A stretch of 40,385 nt of DNA, taken from assembly GCA_947627925.1 (NCBI GenBank), contig CANQXW010000008.1:1-40385 (forward strand), in the 5' to 3' direction. This DNA is from an uncultured Bacilli bacterium. Lineage in GTDB: Bacteria > Bacillota_I > Bacilli_A > RF39 > UBA660. A program made the position numbers and the translations under genes. Below are positions 7,960 through 15,086 of the stretch, piece by piece (the stretch's first letter is position 1; every line of letters begins with the position of its first letter). The notes beneath the pieces were generated by a model that saw nothing but the letters and a program-made list of their open reading frames with translations, ran no database searches and was not told where the DNA came from.

Positions 7960-9210
7960 ATGAAAAATGTCCATGAAATTGAAATAAAACTTGAAGGAGA
8001 AAAATGGACTAAGTGTTTAGATAACGCTTTTAAAAAACAAAATAAAGAAGTTAAAATTGATGGTTTCCGTAAAGGAAGTGCCCCTAAAGATATTTTCTTA
8101 AAGAAGTTTGGGATTGAATCATTATACCCAGATGCTGTTAATGAAGCCATTAATGTTGCTTATAAAGAATTACTTGATCAAAATGATTTAACACCAGTTA
8201 TTGAACCAAGTGTTGATGTTACAGGTATTTCTGATGGCTCTGTTATTTTTAAATTTACAATTATTACTAAACCAGAAGTTAAGTTATCTTCTTATAAAAA
8301 TTTAGGAGTTAAAAAAGAAGCTGCTAAAGCAACTAAAGAAGAAATAGCTCATGAAATTGAACATTTAAGAGAAGATTTAGCCGAAATAGTTGTGAAAGAT
8401 AATGGCGAAGTTGCAGAAGGCGATACTGTTGTCATTGATTTTGATGGCTTTGTTGATGGTAAAGCCTTAGAAGGTGGTAAAGGAGAAAATTATCCTTTAG
8501 AAATTGGTTCCCATACTTTTATTCCTGGTTTTGAAGAAGGCTTAATTGGTAAGAAAGCCAATGAAGAGGTGACATTAGAATTAAAGTTCCCTGAGAATTA
8601 TGTTCAAGATTTAAAGGGCAAGGATGTTACTTTTAAAGTAAAAATTCATGAAATTAAAACGAAAGTCTTACCAGAAATCGGCGAAGAATTTTACCAAGAT
8701 TTAGGTTTAGATACCGTTAAAACTAAAGAAGAATTTGAAAGCGAAGTTAAGAAAACAATTATCGATCGTAAAAAACAAGAAAATGATGATAAATTTGTTG
8801 AAGATTTACTTGCCAAAGCATCAGAAAATCTTGAGGTAGAAATTAATCCAGAAATAATTGATGCCGAGGTTCATCGGATGATTGAAGGATTCCAACGTCA
8901 ACTTAAAATGCAAGGAGTTTCTATAGAACAATATTATGAATTAACGGGAACTTCTCATGAAGATATTCATAAACAAATGGAACCAGAAGCCATTAAAAAT
9001 TTAAAGAGCCGCTATGTAATAGAGTATATTGCTGATAGTGAAAAAGTTGACTTTACGGAAAAAGAAGTTGAAGCTAAAGCTAAAGAAATGGCTGAAAATT
9101 ATGGAATTAAATTAGAAGAATTAATTCAAGCTTATGGTTCTTTAGAAGTAGTAAAATATGATATGAGAATGCATAAGGCTTTAGAAATTCTAAAAGAAAG
9201 TAATGAATAG
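7960..9210 (+). CDS. tig: Trigger factor
   Basis: Trigger factor is the ribosome-bound chaperone and peptidyl-prolyl isomerase that meets nascent chains. The 416-residue protein shows the ribosome-binding GFRKGSAP loop in the N-terminal domain, an FKBP-type isomerase domain around residues 150-240 (GDTVVIDFDGFVDG, then IGSHTFIPGFEEGLIG), and the helical C-terminal substrate-binding arms. An in-frame TTG at 7942 is rejected because AAGAAGGGA is placed for the ATG at 7960. It has its own promoter and terminator. In B. subtilis clpX and lon genes follow; here an ORF6N gene lies between tig and lon. Confidence 0.96.
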   Translation: MKNVHEIEIKLEGEKWTKCLDNAFKKQNKEVKIDGFRKGSAPKDIFLKKFGIESLYPDAVNEAINVAYKELLDQNDLTPVIEPSVDVTGISDGSVIFKFTIITKPEVKLSSYKNLGVKKEAAKATKEEIAHEIEHLREDLAEIVVKDNGEVAEGDTVVIDFDGFVDGKALEGGKGENYPLEIGSHTFIPGFEEGLIGKKANEEVTLELKFPENYVQDLKGKDVTFKVKIHEIKTKVLPEIGEEFYQDLGLDTVKTKEEFESEVKKTIIDRKKQENDDKFVEDLLAKASENLEVEINPEIIDAEVHRMIEGFQRQLKMQGVSIEQYYELTGTSHEDIHKQMEPEAIKNLKSRYVIEYIADSEKVDFTEKEVEAKAKEMAENYGIKLEELIQAYGSLEVVKYDMRMHKALEILKESNE

Positions 9211-9234
9211 TTGCAATGTAGCAACTATTTTTTT
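9207..9234 (+). terminator. Rho-independent terminator of tig
   Basis: ATAGTTGC/GCAACTAT, an 8-bp stem with a 6-base loop (9207-9228), followed by six T. The stem includes the stop codon. Confidence 0.9.
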
Positions 9235-9288
9235 GGAAAAAAATTATTTTTAATAAGATTATCGTAATAAAATAATAGAAAAAATAGC

Positions 9289-9317
9289 ATTTGCGGTTTC
9301 AATTTGAAACCGCAAAT
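9289..9317 (+). repeat. Palindrome P1, upstream of the ORF6N gene
   Basis: A perfect 14+1+14 inverted repeat. The core is GGTTTCAATTTGAAACC with flanks ATTTGC/GCAAAT. It lies upstream of the putative -35 (9359) and shares its core with P2 and, in pattern, with P3 and P4. Confidence 0.9.
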
Positions 9318-9358
9318 TTTAAAATGGAAAGAAATTTGTTAAAATTTACCAAAAACTC

Positions 9359-9387
9359 TTGTCAAAACAACAGTTCGATGATATAGT
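9359..9387 (+). promoter_or_regulatory. Probable promoter of the ORF6N gene
   Basis: TTGTCA (9359-9364), 17-base spacer, TATAGT (9382-9387). A short dyad ATGATA-TAGT-TATCAT (9378-9393) overlaps the -10. The promoter sits between palindromes P1 and P2, leaving a leader of roughly 110 bases that contains P2. Confidence 0.55.
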
Positions 9388-9448
9388 TATCATACAGCAA
9401 GGTAGTAAAACTTTATATAGATAGAATAAAAGGGGAATAAAAATAGTT

Positions 9449-9475
9449 TCTAAGGTTTCAATTTGAAACCTTAGA
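9449..9475 (+). repeat. Palindrome P2, in the ORF6N leader
   Basis: A perfect 13+1+13 inverted repeat with the same core as P1 (GGTTTCAATTTGAAACC) but different, still complementary, flanks (TCTAA/TTAGA). It ends 14 bases before the ribosome binding site, so it could be an operator or an mRNA hairpin. Confidence 0.9.
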
Positions 9476-9505
9476 GAAAAAAATAAGAGGGAGGATTTTG
9501 GTAAA

Positions 9506-10783
9506 ATGAATAATCAAATTGAAAAAATTGTAAAAGAAAATTTAGTTTATGAGGTAAGAGGAAAAAGGGTAATGCTAGATAGTGATCTAGCTAAATTGTA
9601 TGAGTGTAATAATGGCACAAAAGAATTGAACCAATTGGTAAGAAGACACATAGAAAAGTTTTCAAGTGATATGTATTTTCAATTAGAAAAAGAGGAGTAT
9701 TTAGAACTTTTAAGGTCACAAATTGTGACCTTAAAGGTTTCAACAGGGCAACATGTTAAGTACTTGCCATACGTGTTTTCTCGAGAAGGAATCGAGGTTT
9801 TAAATGATTTAATAAGAAATGAAAACAAAGAAAAAATTTACAAAAAAATATTAAATAATTTTCAAGATGCTAAAAATTTTGATTTAGTCGAAATGCGTGC
9901 AAACCCGCATAAAATCGGGGATTTAATCTATGAAGTGAGAGGACAACAAGTGATGTTAGACAGTGATTTAGCCAATCTATATCAAGTCGAAACTAAGAGA
10001 ATAAATGAGGCGGTAAGAAGAAATCCAGATAAGTTTCCCGAGCGATTTACGTTCGTTTTAACAGACGATGAAAGTGAACTTTTTTTGGTCGCAAATTGCG
10101 ACCAAAAAAATAAAAACATGGAAAAACGAGGAGGCAAATATAAAAGTCCTAGAGTATTTACAGAGCAAGGTGTAGCAATGCTTGCCACAGTTTTAAAAAG
10201 TGATGTGGCTGCTAAAGTAAGTATTGCAATAATGGATGCTTTTGTTTTGATGCGAAAATATATTTCTAGTAATTTAATGGAGCAACATTATTTAAAAGAT
10301 ATGGTTATAAAACACGATGGAGAAATAAAACAACTTCAAGAATCATTTAATAAATTTGAAGAGAAAAAAGAAAATGTAAATGAAATATATTTTTATGGAA
10401 GAATATATGATGCTTATTCAAAGATAGTAGATATTTTAAAAGAAGGAGTGGAAGAAGTAATAATTATCGATAGATATGCTGATAAAAGTGTATTAGATAT
10501 GATAAGAGATATAAAGGCTAAAGTAATATTAATAGTCAAAAGAAATGGCTTGTTAAAAGAGATAGATATTGAAAAATATAATAAACAATACCATAACTTA
10601 AAAGTAAAGTATGATAATACTTATCATGACAGATATATAATAATTGATAGAAATAAAGTATACCATTTAGGATCATCTCTAAATCAGGCGGGAAGTCGAA
10701 CATTTAGTATTAATATTTTAGAAGATGAGCTTATTACGCAAAGTTTAATTAATAGTGTTTTTAGTATTAAAGTTAACCCTTAA
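9506..10783 (+). CDS. Double ORF6N-domain protein with PLD-like C-terminus
   Basis: The 425-residue protein has two tandem ORF6N domains (about 10-100 and 137-250), each opening with LVYEVRGKRVMLDSDLA-type sequence and closing with an FTEQGVAML-type segment. ORF6N is a DNA-binding-type domain common in phage antirepressor-like proteins. The C-terminal part (about 295-425) resembles a phospholipase D-like fold with one HxRx4D motif (His374, Arg376, Asp381) followed by GSSLNQAG; Arg replaces the usual Lys, so activity is uncertain. A GGGAGGA ribosome binding site lies ten bases before the ATG. Two palindromes (P3, P4) are embedded in the coding sequence. The gene interrupts the tig-lon neighbourhood and is probably an acquired phage- or defence-type gene. 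Confidence 0.8.
   Translation: MNNQIEKIVKENLVYEVRGKRVMLDSDLAKLYECNNGTKELNQLVRRHIEKFSSDMYFQLEKEEYLELLRSQIVTLKVSTGQHVKYLPYVFSREGIEVLNDLIRNENKEKIYKKILNNFQDAKNFDLVEMRANPHKIGDLIYEVRGQQVMLDSDLANLYQVETKRINEAVRRNPDKFPERFTFVLTDDESELFLVANCDQKNKNMEKRGGKYKSPRVFTEQGVAMLATVLKSDVAAKVSIAIMDAFVLMRKYISSNLMEQHYLKDMVIKHDGEIKQLQESFNKFEEKKENVNEIYFYGRIYDAYSKIVDILKEGVEEVIIIDRYADKSVLDMIRDIKAKVILIVKRNGLLKEIDIEKYNKQYHNLKVKYDNTYHDRYIIIDRNKVYHLGSSLNQAGSRTFSINILEDELITQSLINSVFSIKVNP
9709..9735 (+). repeat. Palindrome P3, inside ORF6N domain 1
   Basis: A perfect 13+1+13 inverted repeat with core GGTCACAAATTGTGACC and flanks TTTAA/TTAAA. It encodes LRSQIVTLK, its centre being the first base of codon 73. A GGTTTCAA half site identical to the P1/P2 arm follows at 9736-9743. 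Confidence 0.9.
10080..10110 (+). repeat. Palindrome P4, inside ORF6N domain 2
   Basis: A perfect 15+1+15 inverted repeat with core GGTCGCAAATTGCGACC and T7/A7 flanks. It encodes LFLVANCDQKN, its centre being the second base of codon 197, so it is read in a different frame from P3 although it lies at the homologous place of the second domain. Confidence 0.9.
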
Positions 10784-10811
10784 AAAAATTAAAAAATATA
10801 GTGAGTTTTTA

Positions 10812-10840
10812 TTTACAAAAACGCGCTTTTTAATTATAAT
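10812..10840 (+). promoter_or_regulatory. Sigma-A promoter of lon
   Basis: TTTACA (10812-10817), 17-base spacer, TATAAT (10835-10840). No CtsR- or CIRCE-type repeat is seen next to it. Confidence 0.75.
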
Positions 10841-10866
10841 AAATTTTAATGTTTTGGAGGTGTATT

Positions 10867-13149
10867 ATGGATTATACAATACTCGTTATGCTACTAAAAG
10901 ATTTAGTAATATTGCCTCATCAAGAAATAAAATTAGAACTTAAAGATGAGATTAGCAAAAAGATTGTTAAGATAAGTAGCAAAAAATATAGTAATCGAGT
11001 ATTAATAGTTAATCCTAATACCACTTCTACAGAGCCTTCAGTTGAAGATTTACCTCACATTGGGGTTGTTGCCTATATTAAAAGTAAGCTAGAACTTTCT
11101 AATGGCAACTTACGTCTTACTTTAAGAGGAGAAAAAAGAGTTAAAATTTTAGAATATAATTCTTTTAGCGATGACATTATTTGTGCTAATGTTACCGATA
11201 TAGTTTTGCCAAAATTAGAAGAAAATAACAAAATAGTAATTTTAAAAAAATTAAAAGAAAATATTAATCAATATTTAGATGCTGCTCCAAATATTTCCAA
11301 TAGTATTTTTACCTTAGTATCTGAAAATGATGATTTGGATTTTTTGACTGATGCCATTACTTCATTTTTGCCTTTGAAGGCTTCTAAAAAATTACAATAT
11401 ATGAGTGAAGCTAATTATGAGAAAAGGGCTATTTCTTTAATTAAAGATATTAAATTAGAAATTAAGTATTTAAAATTAGAAGAAAAAATTGATAATCGTG
11501 TGCAAATGAAATTATCTGAAGAACAAGAAGAATACTATTTAAAAGAAAAATTAAAAGAGATTGAAGGTATATTAGGAATTAAAGATAATAGTTCTGAGAC
11601 TTATAAGTATTATGAATTATTAGAAAAATTAGAAATACCTAAAAAAACTCATGATAAATTAGAAGAGGAAATCAAAAAATTAGAGAGAATGAATTATGCT
11701 TCTCCCGAAACGGCCACTTTACAAAGTTATTTAGATTTAGCCTTAAATTTACCATGGAATATTTCAAGTAAAGAAATTCTAAATGCAAAAAAAGTTATGA
11801 CTTCTTTAAATAAAAGTCATTATGGTTTAGAGAAAGTTAAAAATAGAATTGTTGATTATATAAACATTAAAAATATTAATCCTAACTTAACGAGTCCGAT
11901 AATATGCTTAGTCGGACCTCCGGGAGTTGGTAAAACCACTATTACGAAAAGTATCGCTGATGCTCTAGGAAGAGAATTTTATAAAATAAGTGTTGGTGGC
12001 TTAAATGATTCTACGGAACTTATTGGTTCCAGAAGAACTTACCTTGGGGCCTTACCGGGCAAAATAATTCAAGGATTAAAAAAATGTGGTACCAAAAATC
12101 CGGTCATTTTAATTGATGAAGTGGACAAAATGGTTAAGGATTTCAAAGGGGATCCCGCTAGTACTTTATTAGATATTTTGGATAGTACCCAAAATAAATC
12201 TTTTGTCGATAACTATTTAGAAGAGCCTTTTGATTTAAGCAATGTTTTGTTTATTTTAACCGCCAATGATTTAAATAATATTCCTTATACTTTGCTTGAT
12301 CGTTTAGAAATAATTGAATTATCTAGTTATACTATTTATGAGAAAATGGATATTGCTAAAAAGTACATTTTGCCAAGAATTTATAAAGATTTTAATTTAA
12401 GTAAAAAAGTGGTTATGAAAGATGATACTTTAATGCATTTAATCAATAATTATACCAAGGAAGCTGGAGTTAGAAATTTATCCCGAGTGCTTCGCGATTT
12501 AGTAACTAAAATTGTAACTACCAAATCATCTTTTGTAGTTAGTGAAAAAAGTTTACAAAAATATTTAGAAAATGAAATTCAAGAACCTATGGATTATGAA
12601 ATCAAAAATTGTGGGGTAGTTAACGCTTTAGCTTATACCAATGTGGGTGGTGTTTGCTTTAAAGTGGAATGTGCCATTTATGAAGGTAAAGAAGAAATTT
12701 TAGTAACCGGTTCTTTGGGCGATGTTTTAAAAGAAAGTATTAGAGTAGCAGTGTCCTATTTACAAGAAGTCGGATTTATTAAGAAAGATGCCTTAAATGG
12801 TAAAACTTTGCATCTTCATTTCCTTGATGCTTCCACGAAAAAGGAAGGACCTTCTTGTGGCGTAGCCATTACAACCGCTATTTTATCCGAAATTAATCAG
12901 ATTTTAATTGATAGAGAAGTTTCATTTACGGGTGAAATTTCCTTAAAGGGTGACATTCTGAAAATTGGCGGTTTAAAAGAAAAAATTATCGCCGCTTATA
13001 ATGCTAAAATTAAAACAATATATATACCTTATGCTAATCAAAACGATTTAAAGAATGTTCCTAAAAAAATTTTGGACAAATTAGAAATTAAAAAAGTTCA
13101 TAATTATCAAGAAATTTATAAAGATTTATTTAAAAATAATATAGCCTAA
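10867..13149 (+). CDS. lon: ATP-dependent protease Lon
   Basis: Lon is the cytosolic AAA+ serine protease that removes damaged and selected regulatory proteins. In the 760-residue protein the N-terminal LON substrate domain (about 1-190) is followed by a coiled helical linker, the ATPase with Walker A GPPGVGKT (350-357) and Walker B VILIDE (413-418), and the proteolytic domain. The catalytic dyad is Ser663 in EGPSCG and Lys704 in GGLKEK. The ATG at 10867 is chosen because GGAGGTG lies four bases upstream; the in-frame start at 10849 precedes that site. The N-terminal domain is shorter and more divergent than usual. clpX and a second lon gene, neighbours in B. subtilis, are absent. Confidence 0.95.
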   Translation: MDYTILVMLLKDLVILPHQEIKLELKDEISKKIVKISSKKYSNRVLIVNPNTTSTEPSVEDLPHIGVVAYIKSKLELSNGNLRLTLRGEKRVKILEYNSFSDDIICANVTDIVLPKLEENNKIVILKKLKENINQYLDAAPNISNSIFTLVSENDDLDFLTDAITSFLPLKASKKLQYMSEANYEKRAISLIKDIKLEIKYLKLEEKIDNRVQMKLSEEQEEYYLKEKLKEIEGILGIKDNSSETYKYYELLEKLEIPKKTHDKLEEEIKKLERMNYASPETATLQSYLDLALNLPWNISSKEILNAKKVMTSLNKSHYGLEKVKNRIVDYINIKNINPNLTSPIICLVGPPGVGKTTITKSIADALGREFYKISVGGLNDSTELIGSRRTYLGALPGKIIQGLKKCGTKNPVILIDEVDKMVKDFKGDPASTLLDILDSTQNKSFVDNYLEEPFDLSNVLFILTANDLNNIPYTLLDRLEIIELSSYTIYEKMDIAKKYILPRIYKDFNLSKKVVMKDDTLMHLINNYTKEAGVRNLSRVLRDLVTKIVTTKSSFVVSEKSLQKYLENEIQEPMDYEIKNCGVVNALAYTNVGGVCFKVECAIYEGKEEILVTGSLGDVLKESIRVAVSYLQEVGFIKKDALNGKTLHLHFLDASTKKEGPSCGVAITTAILSEINQILIDREVSFTGEISLKGDILKIGGLKEKIIAAYNAKIKTIYIPYANQNDLKNVPKKILDKLEIKKVHNYQEIYKDLFKNNIA

Positions 13150-13167
13150 AGTTATATTATTTTTTTT
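13132..13167 (+). terminator. A/T-stem terminator of lon
   Basis: A 12-bp stem made only of A and T (13132-13143 with 13153-13164), 9-base loop containing the stop codon, and a continuous T run to 13167. Confidence 0.7.
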
Positions 13168-13179
13168 GCCTCATATTAT
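13154..13179 (+). promoter_or_regulatory. Possible sigma-E-type promoter of spoVID-like gene
   Basis: ATATT (13154-13158), 13 bases, then CATATTAT (13172-13179), which resembles the ATATT-N13/14-CATACAHT layout of mother-cell sigma-E promoters. No sigma-A promoter is apparent. In B. subtilis spoVID is sigma-E dependent. The match is short and in A/T-rich DNA, so confidence is low. Confidence 0.35.
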
Positions 13180-13198
13180 TTTTTAGGAGATGATTAAG

Positions 13199-13876
13199 AT
13201 GTTTGTCAAAATACCTTTTGAAAATACTTTAGAATTTAATACGAGTATTTATGAAATTACCAAAATGTCTTTAGAACACGAATTTAATGTTAATGATGGC
13301 GTTGTCTTAGGAAATTTTTATATTACGGGAGAATATCGTAGCCATGAAGTAAGTGTTAATAAAGAACCTTTTAAATTTACTTTGCCATTTACAGTAGAAT
13401 TAAATGAACGAATTGATAATGATACTTTAGAGTTTAATATTGAAGATTTTTCTTATGATATTGTTGATGATAATAAATTAAAAGTTAATATTGAATATTC
13501 TCTAGAAGCTGAAGAAAGAAAAGAAGAAAGAGAAGATAAGGATGAATTATTCCAAAAAGTTGATGATGAAGAGTTAGATAGTGAGGTGAAAGAAATGGAT
13601 GCCGTATTAGATACCGATAATACTCCTTCTAATAAAGAAGATTTTTCCTTAGAAGAAGAACGTTTAAGTGCGGAAGAAGAAAAAACGGTCATGGATACCA
13701 TTGCGGGTGAAGATGATACTTTTGTTACTTATCATGTTCATGTTGCCTTAGAAAGTGAAACGTTAGAATCTATTTGTAGCATTTATAATGTTCCGGTCAG
13801 TTTAATTAAAGAATACAATAATGTTGATAGTGTTAGTACAGGAGATAAAATATTAATTCCAACTTATGATGAATAA
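13199..13876 (+). CDS. spoVID: SpoVID-like spore coat morphogenesis protein with LysM
   Basis: A 225-residue protein. The N-terminal domain (about 1-105) has the strand pattern of SpoVID/SipL proteins, including LGNFYITGEYRSHE followed by FTLPFTVELNE and FNIEDFSYDIV. A very acidic low-complexity linker follows (about 106-172). Residues 177-225 form a LysM domain (TYHVHVALESETLESICSIYNVP...ILIP). SpoVID encases the forming spore and recruits coat proteins. AGGAG at 13185-13189 fits the ATG at 13199, not the ATG at 13190. The next gene is a YsxE/CotS-like protein, the same pair as in B. subtilis downstream of lon, which strongly supports the call. It is shorter than B. subtilis SpoVID. Confidence 0.75.
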   Translation: MFVKIPFENTLEFNTSIYEITKMSLEHEFNVNDGVVLGNFYITGEYRSHEVSVNKEPFKFTLPFTVELNERIDNDTLEFNIEDFSYDIVDDNKLKVNIEYSLEAEERKEEREDKDELFQKVDDEELDSEVKEMDAVLDTDNTPSNKEDFSLEEERLSAEEEKTVMDTIAGEDDTFVTYHVHVALESETLESICSIYNVPVSLIKEYNNVDSVSTGDKILIPTYDE

Positions 13877-14768
13877 TAAAGTTGAGGCTTTAAAATCTTT
13901 ATATAAGCCTTATCGTTATACCATAAGGGGAAAGTGTACAATTTTAGAAACCACCAGTGGCAATTTTGTAGTGAAGAAAAAACCAAAGAATAAAGATATT
14001 CCGGGACTATTCAATTATTTAAAAAGCCGTAATTTTACTTTTTTCCCCGATATTTATACTGATAATCGGGATGATGAGTATATTTATGAATACATCGAAG
14101 ATGATAATTTAATTAATCCCCAAAAGAGTGAAGATTTAATTAATGTCGTAGGTCTTCTTCACTCGAAAACCTCCTTTAATAAAGAAGTTTCGGAAGAAAC
14201 TTTTAAAGAAATATATGAGAATGTTAAAAATAACATTCTCTATTTAAAAGAATATTATTTAAAATATTATGAACTTTTTTTAAATCCTATTTATATGAGT
14301 CCTTCCGAATATGAATTTGTGCGTAATTACTCCAAATTAAATGCCGCCCTTAATTTTTCAGAAAAGGAATTAGATGAGTGGTATAGTGAGGTTAACGAAA
14401 AAAAAGATGAGCGGATTAGTCTTATTCATAACAACTTAAGTTTAGATCATTACTTAAGAAGTGATAAAGATTATTTGATCAGTTGGGATAAGGCTAAATT
14501 TGATACACCAGTTTTAGATTTGGTTAAACTCTATCAAAATAATTTTTGGGATATGGAATTTTCTTCTTTGTATAAAAGATATTTAAGTATTTCGCCTTTA
14601 TCTAATTCGGAACAACGGTTATTTTTTATTCTTATTAGTATGCCACCCGAGATTAAATTTGAAGATAGTGAATTTGAAAAATGTAAACAAATGCGTAAAT
14701 GTTTAGATTATGTATATAAAACGGAAAGTTTTTTAAAACCATACTATACGACTGATAGCGAAGAATAA
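13866..14768 (+). CDS. ysxE: YsxE/CotS-like spore coat kinase-fold protein
   Basis: A 300-residue protein with the aminoglycoside phosphotransferase (CotS/YsxE) fold. Visible pieces are an N-terminal lobe with FVVKKKPKNKD, a hinge with YIYEYIEDDN, a catalytic-loop-like ISLIHNNLSLDHYL (about 195-208) and YLISWDKAKFDTPVLDL (about 214-230) in the place of the metal-binding loop. The usual HGD catalytic motif reads HNN, so phosphotransfer activity is doubtful. It overlaps the spoVID-like gene by 11 bases, and the pair repeats B. subtilis spoVID-ysxE. No strong ribosome binding site is seen close to ATG 13866 or ATG 13869, consistent with coupled translation. Confidence 0.72.
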   Translation: MMNNKVEALKSLYKPYRYTIRGKCTILETTSGNFVVKKKPKNKDIPGLFNYLKSRNFTFFPDIYTDNRDDEYIYEYIEDDNLINPQKSEDLINVVGLLHSKTSFNKEVSEETFKEIYENVKNNILYLKEYYLKYYELFLNPIYMSPSEYEFVRNYSKLNAALNFSEKELDEWYSEVNEKKDERISLIHNNLSLDHYLRSDKDYLISWDKAKFDTPVLDLVKLYQNNFWDMEFSSLYKRYLSISPLSNSEQRLFFILISMPPEIKFEDSEFEKCKQMRKCLDYVYKTESFLKPYYTTDSEE

Positions 14769-14906
14769 GAAAAATATTTCAATAAATAAAATAAAAATAT
14801 TGTAACGAAAGGGAAGGATAAAGGTAATAATTAATTGATAAAAAATTAAAATACATAAACCTAAAGCAAGTAAAATATAAAAAGTGGGATTGGGTCTTGG
14901 CCGCAT
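14733..14906 (-). CDS. Possible small membrane protein, antisense to ysxE end
   Basis: A minus-strand frame of 57 residues begins MRPRPNPTFYILLALG and contains two hydrophobic segments (about 8-31 and 35-56). Its ATG at 14906 is preceded by AGGTGAT with four bases of spacing. The ribosome binding site lies within the dyad at 14910-14941. It overlaps the 3' end of ysxE tail to tail by 36 bases. The proline-rich start followed by two membrane helices looks more protein-like than random A/T sequence, but nothing confirms expression. No family recognised. Confidence 0.45.
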   Translation of the reverse strand: MRPRPNPTFYILLALGLCILIFYQLIITFILPFRYNIFILFIEIFFLFFAISRIVWF

Positions 14907-14909
14907 GAT

Positions 14910-14941
14910 AATCACCTATAAATAATATATTATAGGTGATT
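14910..14941. repeat. Inverted repeat between ysxE and hrcA
   Basis: AATCACCTATAA (14910-14921) is mirrored by TTATAGGTGATT (14930-14941) over an 8-base loop. On the plus strand it may terminate ysxE (only a weak T run follows). On the minus strand it would enclose the ribosome binding site of the small membrane protein gene. Confidence 0.55.
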
Positions 14942-14992
14942 TATTTAGGTTCATTGGAAAATAAATTTGCCAAAATCAAAAAAAATTAAAAA

Positions 14993-15020
14993 TTAGCACT
15001 CATATATTGACAAGTGCTAA
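14993..15020 (+). promoter_or_regulatory. CIRCE-like HrcA operator 1 (imperfect spacing)
   Basis: TTAGCACTC (14993-15001) and AAGTGCTAA (15012-15020). The arms match the CIRCE halves with one change, but the gap is ten bases instead of nine. The promoter -35 lies inside it. Confidence 0.7.
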
Positions 15021-15035
15021 ACATAATATTATAAT
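15007..15035 (+). promoter_or_regulatory. Consensus sigma-A promoter of the hrcA operon
   Basis: Perfect TTGACA (15007-15012), 17-base spacer and perfect TATAAT (15030-15035). It is covered on both sides by CIRCE-type operators, as expected for heat-inducible control. Confidence 0.92.
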
Positions 15036-15039
15036 GTAA

Positions 15040-15066
15040 TTAGCAATCAGAAATTATGAGTGCTAA
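15040..15066 (+). promoter_or_regulatory. CIRCE HrcA operator 2
   Basis: TTAGCAATC-N9-GAGTGCTAA (15040-15066): canonical nine-base spacing, right arm exact, left arm one mismatch from TTAGCACTC. It lies just downstream of the -10, in the hrcA leader. Confidence 0.92.
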
Positions 15067-15086
15067 TCGGGTGGTGATGAAATTAA

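Noticed and set aside
7920-8150. Minus-strand frame over the tig start
   Set aside because: Shadow of tig and its promoter; no ribosome binding site.
10080-10110. P4 as a bidirectional transcription terminator
   Set aside because: T7/A7 flanks and a strong stem look terminator-like, but it lies mid-gene, is in frame and shares its core with three other palindromes.
9982-10188. Minus-strand frame inside the ORF6N gene
   Set aside because: Opposite strand of a well-supported gene; the palindrome P4 explains part of its open frame.
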